From Maridesulfovibrio sp. (GTDB taxonomy: Bacteria; Desulfobacterota; Desulfovibrionia; Desulfovibrionales; Desulfovibrionaceae): a stretch of DNA of 64,000 bases. The DNA lies in assembly GCF_963666665.1 (NCBI RefSeq), contig NZ_OY762999.1:3816001-3880000 (forward strand), written 5' to 3'. The notes beneath the pieces are model-generated. The model made no database searches. It worked only from the letters and a program-made list of their open reading frames with translations, and was not told the DNA's origin. Both the position numbers and the translations under genes were made by a program. Below, piece after piece: positions 51,018 to 60,474 of this stretch. Position 1 is the stretch's first letter, and every line of letters begins with the position of its first letter.

Positions 51018-53060
51018 ATGCTATTTTGTAGTCTGTCTAAATTTCTATTGAAACAGGTGGTTATGGTCTTGAACATCAAGAAACTCGGTTGGTTGATTGC
51101 CCGACTTAGGCGGATGAGTGTTCCTGAAGTGTTGTATCGGGTACGCATGGTCTGTCTGACAGAGGCGCAGTCACGAGGCTGTTTCATTGCTGAACCGGGC
51201 GATGCTGCAGGGAAAAGCTGTCCCGTGCTTGATGTTGATTTAGCCCTGCCTGATGCCGGCAATTATCTTCAGGCGGCAGACAGAATACTCAATGGGAATT
51301 TTAATATTTTTGCTCTGCGGGATTGCAGTCTTGGCTTTCCTCCTAATTGGAACAAAGACCCACTGACCGGAATTGCCGCCCCTTTGGTTTTCGGGAAAAA
51401 GTTGAATTATCGCGATGAGGCTATTGTCGGTAATATCAAATATCTTTGGGAGCCTAACCGACATTTGGAATTGGTGACTCTTGCTCAGGCATATACGTTG
51501 TCCGTCGATGAAAAGTATGCCCATGTCTGCAGAGAAATGTTGGATTCATGGTTTGAGCAGTGTCCGTATTTATATGGGCCAAATTGGACAAGTTCCCTTG
51601 AACATGCTGTACGGCTGATAAACTGGGCCTTTGTATGGCAGTTTCTGGGAGGAGAGGATTCTTTCCTATTTGCAGGCAGTGAAGGCATGGCATTCAGAGA
51701 ACGCTGGCTGAGATCAGTTTTTCAGCATTGCCATTTTATCAACGGTTATTATTCCCGCTATTCGTCGGCCAACAACCACTTGCTGGGTGAATACATGGGC
51801 CTTTTTGTCGCTTCAACGGTCTGGCCTTGCTGGAAAGAAAGTTCATATTGGCAGGAGAGTGCGAAGGCTGGCCTTGAAATTGAGGCTCTGAAGCAGAATT
51901 TTACTGATGGCTGTAACCGGGAACAGGGTATCTGGTATCATCATGAAGTTGCGGATATGCTTCTGCTCTGCGGTCTTGTGGGCCGTACAAACGGAGTCGA
52001 TTTTTCAAAAGATTACTGGGCTCGCCTTGAGGCAATGATTGAATTCATCGGGTCCATGGCAAACGCTAAGATGTCAGTGCCTATGATCGGCGATTCAGAC
52101 GATGCGGTGATGGTCCGCTTTGTTCCGGACGATGGCTTTTCCGTTTATCAGTCACTGCTTGCAACCGGGGCAGTGCTTTTCAATCGCTCCGATTTTGCGC
52201 GGAAGGCTGGATTTTTTGATGACAAAAGTAGATGGCTCTTAGGTAAAGAGGGCGAGTCGGTTTTTACAGAGTTACTGTCTGTCTCTCAAAATGATAGCAT
52301 CGTATTTCGACAGGAGTATCCTGCAGGAGGCTACTATATTCTCGGGAAGGATTTCGAAACTGATAAGGAAGTGAAGCTTATCGTTGATGCCGGACCTCTG
52401 GGGTATACCTCTATTGCGGCGCACGGCCATGCCGATGCTCTTGCCATGGTTTTGTCCATTGGCGGGGATGAGATACTAATTGACCCCGGGACGTATGCCT
52501 ACCATACAGAACGGAAATGGCGCGATTACTTTAAAGGAACATCCGCGCATAATACGGTTCGTATTGACTTTCAGGACCAGTCAGTTTCAGGCGGTAATTT
52601 TTTGTGGACAACACATGCCAAGGCTTGGTTTGATTTATTTGAGGTTTCGACTGAGCAGGATTGTTTTAGGGGAGCTCATGACGGCTATACTCGTCTTGCT
52701 GATCCTGTTGTTCATTACCGCAGTGTGAGATTTGAAAAAGAGTCGGAAAGGATTGAGGTCTGCGATAGTTTTGATTGTGCTCAGGAGCATGAAATTGAAT
52801 TGTTCTGGCATATTTCGGAATCCTGTTCTGTTGAAATCAGCGAAGGGAGTGTGTTCATACACTCCCCGAAAGTCTGTCTTGAAATGTCAATGCCTGAATC
52901 CGAGATGGAACCGAAGATGGTTCAAGGTAATGAGAATCTTCCGTTGGGTTGGATTTCAAGGCGATTTGACTTCAAAGTCCCGTCCCCAACTATAGTCTGG
53001 ACTGGGAAGATTGAAGGTAAGAGTAAGTTTTTAACGCTTTTAAAATATACTTTTAAGTAG
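51018..53060 (+). CDS. Heparinase II/III-like polysaccharide lyase
   Basis: The 680-residue protein has an N-terminal alpha/alpha-toroid domain (residues about 60-370: GPNWTSSLEHAVRLINWAFV, YSSANNHLLGEYMGLFVAS, WYHHEVADMLLLCG) and a C-terminal beta-sandwich with the heparinase II/III signature IAAHGHADALAMVLSIGGDEILIDPGTYAYH. Such lyases cut uronic-acid polymers. It lies eight bases before algD, so it probably trims or recycles the exopolysaccharide made here. There is no clear signal peptide. GGGAGTGAATT precedes the ATG at 51018; 51063 is another option. Confidence 0.88.
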   Translation: MLFCSLSKFLLKQVVMVLNIKKLGWLIARLRRMSVPEVLYRVRMVCLTEAQSRGCFIAEPGDAAGKSCPVLDVDLALPDAGNYLQAADRILNGNFNIFALRDCSLGFPPNWNKDPLTGIAAPLVFGKKLNYRDEAIVGNIKYLWEPNRHLELVTLAQAYTLSVDEKYAHVCREMLDSWFEQCPYLYGPNWTSSLEHAVRLINWAFVWQFLGGEDSFLFAGSEGMAFRERWLRSVFQHCHFINGYYSRYSSANNHLLGEYMGLFVASTVWPCWKESSYWQESAKAGLEIEALKQNFTDGCNREQGIWYHHEVADMLLLCGLVGRTNGVDFSKDYWARLEAMIEFIGSMANAKMSVPMIGDSDDAVMVRFVPDDGFSVYQSLLATGAVLFNRSDFARKAGFFDDKSRWLLGKEGESVFTELLSVSQNDSIVFRQEYPAGGYYILGKDFETDKEVKLIVDAGPLGYTSIAAHGHADALAMVLSIGGDEILIDPGTYAYHTERKWRDYFKGTSAHNTVRIDFQDQSVSGGNFLWTTHAKAWFDLFEVSTEQDCFRGAHDGYTRLADPVVHYRSVRFEKESERIEVCDSFDCAQEHEIELFWHISESCSVEISEGSVFIHSPKVCLEMSMPESEMEPKMVQGNENLPLGWISRRFDFKVPSPTIVWTGKIEGKSKFLTLLKYTFK

Positions 53061-53068
53061 AGGCGGAA

Positions 53069-54382
53069 ATGAAGGTTAGCGTATTTGGTTTGGGTTACGT
53101 CGGCACAGTGTCTGCCGGTTGCTTAGCCAAAGAGGGGCATGAGGTTATCGGTGTTGATCCGAATCAGGTTAAAGTCGACTTGATCAACTCCGGTCAGACT
53201 CCTATCATTGAAGATCATATCGGTGATATTCTCCAACAGGCAGTTCAGGATGGTTCCTTGAAGGCAAGCACTTCTGCCGAAGAAGCGGTCTTTTCATCTG
53301 AAATTTCCCTTGTCTGTGTAGGAACGCCGAGCCAATTCAACGGTAGCCTTGATTTAAGCTATGTCCGCCGGGTTTGTGAGGATATCGGTGCTATCCTCAA
53401 AGATAAGGAAGATTTTCATGTAGTTGTTATCCGTAGTACCGTCCTGCCGGGTTCCATGCGTGCGTTGGTTATTCCAGCCTTGGAAACCGCTTCCGGCAAA
53501 GTCGCCGGCGTAGACTTCGGCGTGTGTAATAACCCGGAATTCCTGCGCGAAGGCACCTCTGTTCATGATTTCTATAACCCACCCAAAACTGTTATCGGGG
53601 AAAGTGACTCGAAAAGCGGGGATGTTCTTGCCTCACTCTATGCAAATATTGATGCGCCGCTGATCAGGACTGAAATGGAAGTTTCTGAAATGGTAAAGTA
53701 TGCCGATAACAACTGGCATGCCGTCAAGGTGGCTTTTGCAAATGAAATAGGTTCGATCTGTAAAGAAGTCGGCATAGACAGCCACAAGGTTATGGATATT
53801 TTCTGCAAGGATACCAAGCTTAATATTTCCAGTTACTATATGAAACCGGGTTTTGCTTTTGGCGGTTCCTGCCTGCCAAAAGATGTGCGGGCCCTGACTT
53901 ACAAGGCGAATCAATTGGGTTTGGATTTACCTCTTTTAAACAATGTGTTGCGCAGTAATAGGCGTCATATTGAAAGAGGGGTGTCCATGATCATGGGCAA
54001 GGGCAATAGAAAGGTCGGCTTTCTTGGATTCAGCTTTAAGGCCGGTACCGACGATCTGCGGGAAAGCCCTTTGGTGGAAGTAATCGAACAGCTTATAGGT
54101 AAGGGGTTCGAGCTTAGATTGTATGATCGTAATGTTAATGCCGCCAAGCTTTTAGGTGCCAACCGGGATTACATCATGAATCGCATTCCGCATATTTCGA
54201 AGCTTATGGTTTCAGATATCGAGAGTGTTTTGGATTTTGCGGAAACGATTGTCGTTGGTAATAATTCTGCTGAGTTCAAGGACCTGCAATCTAAAATCCG
54301 GCCCGGTCAGGTCGTGGTGGATCTGGTCAGGGTTGATGAGCCTTCATCCGAAAATGAGCATATTGACGGTATTTGCTGGTAA
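53069..54382 (+). CDS. algD: GDP-mannose 6-dehydrogenase
   Basis: The 437-residue enzyme is very like Pseudomonas AlgD. It has the NAD site VFGLGYVGTVSAGCLA, IRSTVLPGS, the NPEFLREGTSVHDF region, the catalytic Cys in FAFGGSCLPKDVRALTY, and the C-terminus GICW. It makes GDP-mannuronate, the alginate precursor, by two-step oxidation. The match in the pocket region favours GDP-mannose over UDP-glucose. It sits between a uronate-polymer lyase and a glycosyltransferase, which fits a mannuronate-containing exopolysaccharide. AGGCGGAA precedes the ATG. Confidence 0.9.
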   Translation: MKVSVFGLGYVGTVSAGCLAKEGHEVIGVDPNQVKVDLINSGQTPIIEDHIGDILQQAVQDGSLKASTSAEEAVFSSEISLVCVGTPSQFNGSLDLSYVRRVCEDIGAILKDKEDFHVVVIRSTVLPGSMRALVIPALETASGKVAGVDFGVCNNPEFLREGTSVHDFYNPPKTVIGESDSKSGDVLASLYANIDAPLIRTEMEVSEMVKYADNNWHAVKVAFANEIGSICKEVGIDSHKVMDIFCKDTKLNISSYYMKPGFAFGGSCLPKDVRALTYKANQLGLDLPLLNNVLRSNRRHIERGVSMIMGKGNRKVGFLGFSFKAGTDDLRESPLVEVIEQLIGKGFELRLYDRNVNAAKLLGANRDYIMNRIPHISKLMVSDIESVLDFAETIVVGNNSAEFKDLQSKIRPGQVVVDLVRVDEPSSENEHIDGICW

Positions 54383-54413
54383 AGCTGACAGTTTAAACAG
54401 TGTGGAGAGCCTT

Positions 54414-55607
54414 GTGTCTCGAAAAGTTTTGATTCTTGTCGAAAATTTACCTTCCCCCTTTGACCGCCGGGTCTGGCAGGAAGCTATGTCTTTGTGCAGC
54501 GCAGGATACCATGTCTCCATCATATGCCCTACAGGTAAGGGGTATGAAGAGTACTATGAAGAAATAGAAGGGATTCATATCTACCGCTATGACCTGCCAT
54601 TGGAAGGGGAAGGGGCAAAGGGATACGCCGTGGAATACGGTGCGGCACTGTGGCACACCTTCAGGCTGGCTTGGAAGGTACGCCGGGAGCAGGGCTTTGA
54701 TGTCATCCATGCCTGCAATCCGCCTGATCTTCTTTTTCTGGTCGGGATTGTTTTCAAATTGCTCTATAAAACCAAATTTATTTTTGATCATCACGACATC
54801 AATCCGGAACTGTACGAGGCCAAGTTCAACAGGCGTGATTTTTTCTGGAAGCTGATGGTCTGGCTTGAACGGGCAACCTTCATGGCTGCTGATATCTCTA
54901 TTGCCACCAATGAATCATATAAGCGTATCGCCATTGAACGAGGCAAGATGGACCCTGAAAAGGTCTATGTGGTTCGCAGCGGACCCAAGCTGGATCGCTT
55001 GAAGTTTCTCCCTCCTGTTGATTCACTCAAGAAAGGGCGGACCTATCTGGTTGGCTATGTGGGCGTAATGGGCAAACAGGAAGGACTCGACCTGCTGCTG
55101 CGCGCGGTTGATTACATAGTTCATGGCTTGGACCGTCATGATATTCATTTCGGTCTTGTGGGCGGAGGTACTTCTTTGGAGGAAATGAAGACTCTTGCAG
55201 AGGAATTGCGGGTATCCGATTATGTCACTTTTACCGGTAGAGTTCCTGATCAGGAGCTGCTGGAGATGCTTAATACCGCCGACATTTGTGTGAATCCCGA
55301 CCGGGCCAATGAAATGAATGACAAGTCTACCATGAATAAAATCATGGAATACATGGCTCTTGGGAAGCCCATTGTTCAGTTTGATCTGACTGAAGGACGA
55401 TTTTCCGCTCAGGGGGCATCTCTTTACGCTGCGCCGAATGATTATAAGGACATGGGCGATAAGATCGTGCAATTGCTTGATGCTCCGGATCTCAGAGAGA
55501 AAATGGGAGCATTGGGATACCGCCGGGTACGGAATGAGCTTGAGTGGAAGTACGAAGAACCTAAGTTGTTAAAAGCTTATGAAGCTGTTTTTGCCGCTAA
55601 GGATTAA
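54414..55607 (+). CDS. Glycosyltransferase family 4 protein
   Basis: The 397-residue protein is a GT-B glycosyltransferase. The N-terminal domain has LVENLPSPFDRRVWQEAMSL and FDVIHACNPPDLLFLVG; the C-terminal domain has YLVGYVGVMGKQEGLDLLLR, FGLVGGGTSLEEM, and the donor-site region STMNKIMEYMALGKPIVQFD. GTG at 54414 has GTGGAGAGCCTT ahead and gives VSRKVLILVENLP; upstream in-frame codons overlap algD in a different frame. It likely adds a sugar to the exopolysaccharide of this operon. Confidence 0.88.
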   Translation: MSRKVLILVENLPSPFDRRVWQEAMSLCSAGYHVSIICPTGKGYEEYYEEIEGIHIYRYDLPLEGEGAKGYAVEYGAALWHTFRLAWKVRREQGFDVIHACNPPDLLFLVGIVFKLLYKTKFIFDHHDINPELYEAKFNRRDFFWKLMVWLERATFMAADISIATNESYKRIAIERGKMDPEKVYVVRSGPKLDRLKFLPPVDSLKKGRTYLVGYVGVMGKQEGLDLLLRAVDYIVHGLDRHDIHFGLVGGGTSLEEMKTLAEELRVSDYVTFTGRVPDQELLEMLNTADICVNPDRANEMNDKSTMNKIMEYMALGKPIVQFDLTEGRFSAQGASLYAAPNDYKDMGDKIVQLLDAPDLREKMGALGYRRVRNELEWKYEEPKLLKAYEAVFAAKD

Positions 55608-55635
55608 AGTTCTGTTTGGTGTTGAGCTGGGTGTT

Positions 55636-56538
55636 TTATTCATCAATGTGAATGCAGTTGCGACCGGCCTGTTTACTTAAATAGAGTTGTTTATCGGCTC
55701 GCTTGATTGCCGAGGCAATTGTTTCATTTGTTTTGACTACAGCCCCACCTATTGATGCGGTGACGGAGATTCGTTCATCGTCAGTATCAAGCCATGACAT
55801 TTCAATCAGCCTGCGGAGACGTTCTGCAAGATTTGTCAGTTTATCCGTCTCCACGTCCGGAATAAATATTACAAATTCTTCTCCTCCCCAGCGACCGGCG
55901 AGATCCGTTGGGCGCAAGGCAGAAATAATCGTTTTGGCTACCATGGTCAGAACCTTATCTCCGGCGTCATGTCCGAATATGTCGTTGACCGTTTTAAATT
56001 TATCAATATCCACAAACAGGATTCCCAGCTTTTGCCCTGTGCTTCTAAGAGATTCTTCAAAATGTTCGGTTGCCATGTCCATTCCGCGCCGGTTTGCCAT
56101 ACCGGTGAGAAGATCGGTCATTGTCTCCTGACGCAATAAATCAAGTTCATGGGCTAATTCGTTAGTGTCAGTGACTCTTGTAAAGATTTCCAATGCTCCG
56201 TCAATTTGCCCGAGTTCATTTCTCAATGGAAATGATTTTACATGAACCAATACCCTGTGTCCTTGTTTGTGGTGCATATATACATTTGCTTCTCGAGTTT
56301 TTCCGTCTTTCATTGTTGTCTCAAGAGGGCACCCGTTAATGCAAATTTCAATTCCATTCTCGTCTAAGTGACGAAGAAGATTATCTTTGCAGCGTTCCCC
56401 TTCTGCTTCAGCCGCTGTGTAGCCGGTCAGTTTCTCCGCTCCCTTATTCCAGAAGGTTATGCGCCTGTCTTTGTTAAGACAGTATATTCCATCTGTTATT
56501 GCGTTCAGGATATCTTTATTTTTTGATATATCTATCAT
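55636..56538 (-). CDS. PAS-GGDEF diguanylate cyclase
   Basis: The 300-residue protein has a PAS domain (residues about 8-125: ITDGIYCLNKDRRITFWNKG, AEKLTGYTAAEA) and a GGDEF domain with VDIDKFKTVNDIFGHDAGDK and the active site WGGEEFVIF. It should make cyclic di-GMP in the cytosol. It is convergent with the exopolysaccharide genes; control of that polymer by c-di-GMP is a reasonable but unproven link. The ATG at 56538 (MIDISKNKD) is preferred. Confidence 0.92.
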   Translation of the reverse strand: MIDISKNKDILNAITDGIYCLNKDRRITFWNKGAEKLTGYTAAEAEGERCKDNLLRHLDENGIEICINGCPLETTMKDGKTREANVYMHHKQGHRVLVHVKSFPLRNELGQIDGALEIFTRVTDTNELAHELDLLRQETMTDLLTGMANRRGMDMATEHFEESLRSTGQKLGILFVDIDKFKTVNDIFGHDAGDKVLTMVAKTIISALRPTDLAGRWGGEEFVIFIPDVETDKLTNLAERLRRLIEMSWLDTDDERISVTASIGGAVVKTNETIASAIKRADKQLYLSKQAGRNCIHIDE

Positions 56539-56665
56539 GGTGAATTCAATTTGTTGCTGTAGGCCGTTACTTACTCTCAATAGAGATAAAGCTTATTGAC
56601 AGTCAAAAGACTAAAATAATCATGTCTAAGTATATTATAAATTGAAATAGGCTGCTATTTATAAA

Positions 56666-57625
56666 TCATTTGTCAAAATCATAATTGGGATCGAACCATG
56701 CTGGCGGTTCTTGCGGTGCATCGGCCCGTGCGCAACCCTGCCAGATGCCCTTTTCCTTCATTGCTTTTTCAATCTCGTTAAGCACAGTGCGCTTCATGCG
56801 CACCCATTCCGGAGCGACAAGTCCGCCGGGGACAGCATCAGCCTTGAGGCGGTGGATGACGATGTCGGTGCGCAGGATTGAGATGGCTTCCACCAGCATG
56901 GAAATGTATTCATCCTGCTCAAGGGGAGTATATTCGCCCGCTTCGTAGAGTTTGGTCAGCGGAGTTCCCTTGCCAACGAAAAGATTGTGGAATTTGATTC
57001 CGGCAATGGGCAGTTCGTTGAGGAACCGCACTGATTCAAGGAAATCGTCACGGGTTTCTCCGGGTAAACCCGCTATAAGATGCGCGCAGACATCCAAGCC
57101 GTGGTCATGGGCCATTCTAACGGCCTCGGCAAATTGTTCGGCAGTATGGCCGCGGTTGATGTGTTCAAGCGTCGTATTGTTGGAGCTTTGCAGGCCGAGG
57201 TCCAGCCATGTCTCCTTGAGCCCCAGATTTTTGATCAGAGCAAGTTTGTCGTCATCGAGACAGTCTGGGCGTGTGCCAATGCAGAGTCCGGCCAGTCCGG
57301 GAAGTCCGTCCAGTTGGTCGAGAGCGCATTTCAGCTCATCATGACTGCAATAGGTGTTGGAGTAGGATTGCAGGTAAGCCAGATAAAGCTTGGCGGTGTA
57401 AAGTTTAGAAAGTTTTTCCTGCCAGTGGGCCCATTGCTCCGGAATGGACATGGAAAGGCTGTGCAGTCCCGAACCTGAACCTTGCGGGCTGCAGAAAATA
57501 CACCCCTTGCGGGAAATGGAACCGTCCCGGTTGGGACAGGTGAATCCGAAATCAAGCGGGATTTTCTGGACCCGTTCTCCGAAACTTTGTCTCAGCCGGG
57601 CAGCTAAACCGTAAAAACGGTGCAT
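56666..57625 (-). CDS. Radical SAM protein, YhcC family
   Basis: The 319-residue protein starts MHRFYGLAARLRQSFGERVQ and has the radical SAM motif FTCPNRDGSISRKGCIFCS, in which a wide Cys spacing is typical of the YhcC/TIGR01212 family. Later parts LCIGTRPDCLDDD, WLDLGLQSSNNTTLEHINRGH and HLIAGLPGETRDDFLESV also fit. These proteins are thought to modify RNA or protein; the reaction is not settled. The start has AAGGAGATTTC ahead. It is divergent from mreB. Confidence 0.88.
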   Translation of the reverse strand: MHRFYGLAARLRQSFGERVQKIPLDFGFTCPNRDGSISRKGCIFCSPQGSGSGLHSLSMSIPEQWAHWQEKLSKLYTAKLYLAYLQSYSNTYCSHDELKCALDQLDGLPGLAGLCIGTRPDCLDDDKLALIKNLGLKETWLDLGLQSSNNTTLEHINRGHTAEQFAEAVRMAHDHGLDVCAHLIAGLPGETRDDFLESVRFLNELPIAGIKFHNLFVGKGTPLTKLYEAGEYTPLEQDEYISMLVEAISILRTDIVIHRLKADAVPGGLVAPEWVRMKRTVLNEIEKAMKEKGIWQGCARADAPQEPPAWFDPNYDFDK

Positions 57626-57650
57626 GAAATCTCCTTATTTGTAGTTTTTA

Positions 57651-57670
57651 AAACTGTTTATTTACAGTTT
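57651..57670. promoter_or_regulatory. Palindrome upstream of the YhcC-like gene
   Basis: AAACTGTTTATTTACAGTTT has 7-base arms (AAACTGT/ACAGTTT) and lies 25 bases upstream of the leftward start, about 190 bases before mreB. It may be an operator; the binding protein is unknown. Confidence 0.4.
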
Positions 57671-57857
57671 AGTTGTAAAAGTTTGTTTTTACGGACTGTT
57701 ATGATGATGGGACAGTAACTGATCGAAGTACTGTAATGTGTTGCCTGCTACACTTTCTTCTGCTAGTTAACTCCTAGGATTTTCTTTTGATAGACGTTAA
57801 GTCCGCCTCCTGTGAGGTGTTTTAGAATCACATTTTTTTTGGAGTTTCCAGTTTAAT

Positions 57858-58898
57858 ATGGCATCGATTTTCGACAAGATACTCGGTTCGTTTTCCAGTG
57901 ACCTTGCAATCGACCTCGGTACAGCTAACACACTGGTTTATGTAAAAGGTAAAGGCGTTATGCTCAGCGAACCTTCTGTGGTCGCTGTGAAGAGAGACGT
58001 TAACGGCGGTAGCAAGGTTCTCGCCGTTGGGTTGGAAGCCAAGAGGATGCTTGGTCGAACTCCCGGTAACATCGTGGCTATCAGACCCATGAAAGATGGC
58101 GTTATTGCTGACTTTGAAGTCACTGAAGCCATGTTGCGCCATTTCATTTCAAAAGTCCATAACAGCCGCAGGCTGGTCCGTCCGCGGATCATGATCTGCG
58201 TTCCCACCGGAATTACTCAGGTGGAAAAAAGGGCGGTCAAGGAAAGCGCACAGTCTGCCGGTGCCCGTGAGGTCTACCTCATTGAGGAGCCCATGGCAGC
58301 GGCTATCGGTGCCAACCTGCCGATCACCGAACCTACCTCCAACATGGTTGTAGATATCGGCGGCGGTACTTCCGAAATCGCGGTTATCTCCCTTTCCGGT
58401 ATTGTTTACGCCCGTTCCGTTCGTGTGGGCGGTGACAAGATGGATGAAGCCATCATGCAGCATGTAAAGCGCAAGTACTCCATGCTTATCGGTGAATCCA
58501 CTGCCGAATCCATCAAGATCAAGATCGGTTCCGCATTCCCGCTGGAAGAGGAACTGGAGATGGAAGTCAAGGGACGTGACCTCGTGACCGGTATCCCCCA
58601 GAATATTCTGATCACTTCCGAAGAGATCAGGAAAGCAATTTCCGAACAGGTGGATTCCATTGTTCAGGGCGTTCGTGTGGCCCTTGAACAGACTCCGCCT
58701 GAGCTTGCAGCCGACATCGTTGACCGCGGTATTGTGCTTACCGGCGGTGGAGCACTGCTTAAGGGGCTGGACCAGCTTCTGAGTCAGGAAACCCATCTGC
58801 CCATCACTGTGGTTGATATGCCTCTTGATGCTGTTGTTGTCGGTTCCGGTAGAGCTTTAGATGAGATAAACATCTATAAAGACGTAACTATTGATTAA
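57858..58898 (+). CDS. mreB: Rod-shape actin homologue MreB
   Basis: The 346-residue actin-like ATPase forms membrane filaments that guide the elongation machinery. It has phosphate-1 DLAIDLGTANTLVYVKGKG, the PRIMICVPTGIT region, phosphate-2 VVDIGGGTSEIAVIS, and the adenosine motif GIVLTGGGALLKGL. Length and order are standard. TTGGAGTTTCCAGTTTAAT precedes the ATG. It is the first gene of the mreB-mreC-mreD-mrdA-rodA operon, with a 220-base gap before mreC. Confidence 0.98.
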   Translation: MASIFDKILGSFSSDLAIDLGTANTLVYVKGKGVMLSEPSVVAVKRDVNGGSKVLAVGLEAKRMLGRTPGNIVAIRPMKDGVIADFEVTEAMLRHFISKVHNSRRLVRPRIMICVPTGITQVEKRAVKESAQSAGAREVYLIEEPMAAAIGANLPITEPTSNMVVDIGGGTSEIAVISLSGIVYARSVRVGGDKMDEAIMQHVKRKYSMLIGESTAESIKIKIGSAFPLEEELEMEVKGRDLVTGIPQNILITSEEIRKAISEQVDSIVQGVRVALEQTPPELAADIVDRGIVLTGGGALLKGLDQLLSQETHLPITVVDMPLDAVVVGSGRALDEINIYKDVTID

Positions 58899-59118
58899 TT
58901 GTCCGCTCCTTTTGCCGCGGATGGGATCGAGTGCACCAGTTACGGCTGAGGGCATAGTTTTTTGCGGATTCTATCTGTAAAAAGCTATGTCCTCAGAAAT
59001 TAACCGCACCCGGATTTGAGATTGATTCCAATTTTCTCAGTCCGGATTTTCGTCTTTCTGGTTATAGCTATTTTCAATTTGTTTTTTAATCTCTGCTCTC
59101 AATTACAGAGGATTAAGT

Positions 59119-60009
59119 GTGAAGCTTAAGCGTGCCGCTATAGCCGTCATTATTGGCCTGTTTGTCTACCTCAGTCTTTATTCATGGAACTTGAGGTCCG
59201 GACAACTGGACCGTCTCGCCGGGTTTACCGGTCTTGAAATCGTCAAATGGGTTCTGTGGCCCTGTGAATATGTGCATGACCAGTCGGTGGAGTTCTGGGA
59301 CAAGTATGTTTATCTGGTGGGTTTGAAACAACTCAATGATCAACTGAGTTCCCAGAATGATTTGATGCGTCTTGAGATTATGAAGCTGCGTGAAAAGGCT
59401 GCCGAGGCCGAACGTTACCGGAACCTGCTTGAGATCAAGCCGGTGCATAACTGGAAAACAGACGGAGCCCGGATTATCGCCCAGCGGATGGGGCCTACAG
59501 CAGCCCTTGATACAATGATCATCAATAAAGGTGTAGTCTCGGGTGTCGATCCCGATACCCCTGTGATCACTCCTCTCGGAGTTGTGGGCCGGGTTGTAGA
59601 ACCTGGACTCAGTGCTTCAAAGGCGATGCTGCTGACTGATTTGAACAGCAGGATTTCTGTTCGCGGTCAGATCCACCGTTCAACCGGGCTTCTGGTCGGA
59701 AACGGAGATGGCGAGCCTTTAAGTGTAAAGTATATGAAGATCAATGCCCCGGTCACAGAGGGGGAAATTCTGGTCACCTCCGGACTTGCCGGTCTGTTCC
59801 CTCCTGGATTGCCGGTCGCCAAGATTATTTCTGTTGAGCGATCTGATATTTCGCTTTTTCTTAATGTGGAAGCTATTCCATTGGTGGACATGGAGAATAC
59901 CGAAGAGGTGCTTCTGTTGCACAGGGGTGCTCCCGATACCAATTCTCCTGCCGGGAATGCAAACGCCACGTCCCGCACCGGAAATTCCACCACAGATGAA
60001 GGGAGGTAG
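59119..60009 (+). CDS. mreC: Rod-shape protein MreC
   Basis: The 296-residue protein has one N-terminal membrane helix (AAIAVIIGLFVYLSLYS), a coiled coil (LKQLNDQLSSQNDLMRLEIM, residues about 68-108) and the periplasmic MreC beta domain (GPTAALDTMIINKGVVSGVD, ITPLGVVGRVVEPG, TSGLAGLFPPGLPVAKI). It links MreB to PBP2 and RodA. The last 25 residues are a polar tail rich in Asn, Thr and Ser. GTG is the start, after GAGGATTAAGT. Confidence 0.96.
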   Translation: MKLKRAAIAVIIGLFVYLSLYSWNLRSGQLDRLAGFTGLEIVKWVLWPCEYVHDQSVEFWDKYVYLVGLKQLNDQLSSQNDLMRLEIMKLREKAAEAERYRNLLEIKPVHNWKTDGARIIAQRMGPTAALDTMIINKGVVSGVDPDTPVITPLGVVGRVVEPGLSASKAMLLTDLNSRISVRGQIHRSTGLLVGNGDGEPLSVKYMKINAPVTEGEILVTSGLAGLFPPGLPVAKIISVERSDISLFLNVEAIPLVDMENTEEVLLLHRGAPDTNSPAGNANATSRTGNSTTDEGR

Positions 60010-60012
60010 GCC

Positions 60013-60474
60013 ATGTATTCCGCTTTTTGGTGGGCCTGCTTCAGCTTTTTAGCAATTTGGGTGCAGAAGATTATACCGGGAGTGGATTTCCTTGCTCCGG
60101 GATTGTTGCTCTGCATCCAGTTGGAGAAGAAGTATCATATCGTCTGGCTGATCCTGATCTGGTCTCTTGTTCAGGACGGTATCGGCGGTCTTCCCTTCGG
60201 TTATTCCGTTCTCTGGTATTCCTCAATACTCGTATTGTATCGTTGCGGAGCGATGTTTTTTGATGTGCAGTCCATGATGTTCGCCCTGCTTTGCGGAGTT
60301 GTGCTTGGTGCGTTGCATCCTGCGTTGACCGCAATGATGTCTATGCTCGCGGATATGATCTGGGTGCCGGACCGTTATATCTTTGAAGGAGTCCTGCAGG
60401 CCGTTATTTTTCCAGTTGAGTGGCTCCTGTTGAAATATATTTATCCGCAAAGGTTTAGACATGAGCCTGTATGA
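60013..60474 (+). CDS. mreD: Rod-shape protein MreD
   Basis: The 153-residue protein has about five membrane helices and an MreD-like order (ISAFWW-type start, then FLAPGLLLCIQL, LIWSLVQDGIGGLPFGYSVL, VEWLLLKYIYPQRF). It lies three bases after mreC and overlaps mrdA by 14 bases. MreD sequences vary, so the call rests on position plus membrane pattern. Confidence 0.88.
   Translation: MYSAFWWACFSFLAIWVQKIIPGVDFLAPGLLLCIQLEKKYHIVWLILIWSLVQDGIGGLPFGYSVLWYSSILVLYRCGAMFFDVQSMMFALLCGVVLGALHPALTAMMSMLADMIWVPDRYIFEGVLQAVIFPVEWLLLKYIYPQRFRHEPV

Noticed and set aside
53069..54382. UDP-glucose dehydrogenase
   Set aside because: The active-site region and the C-terminal GICW match AlgD, so GDP-mannose 6-dehydrogenase is the better call.
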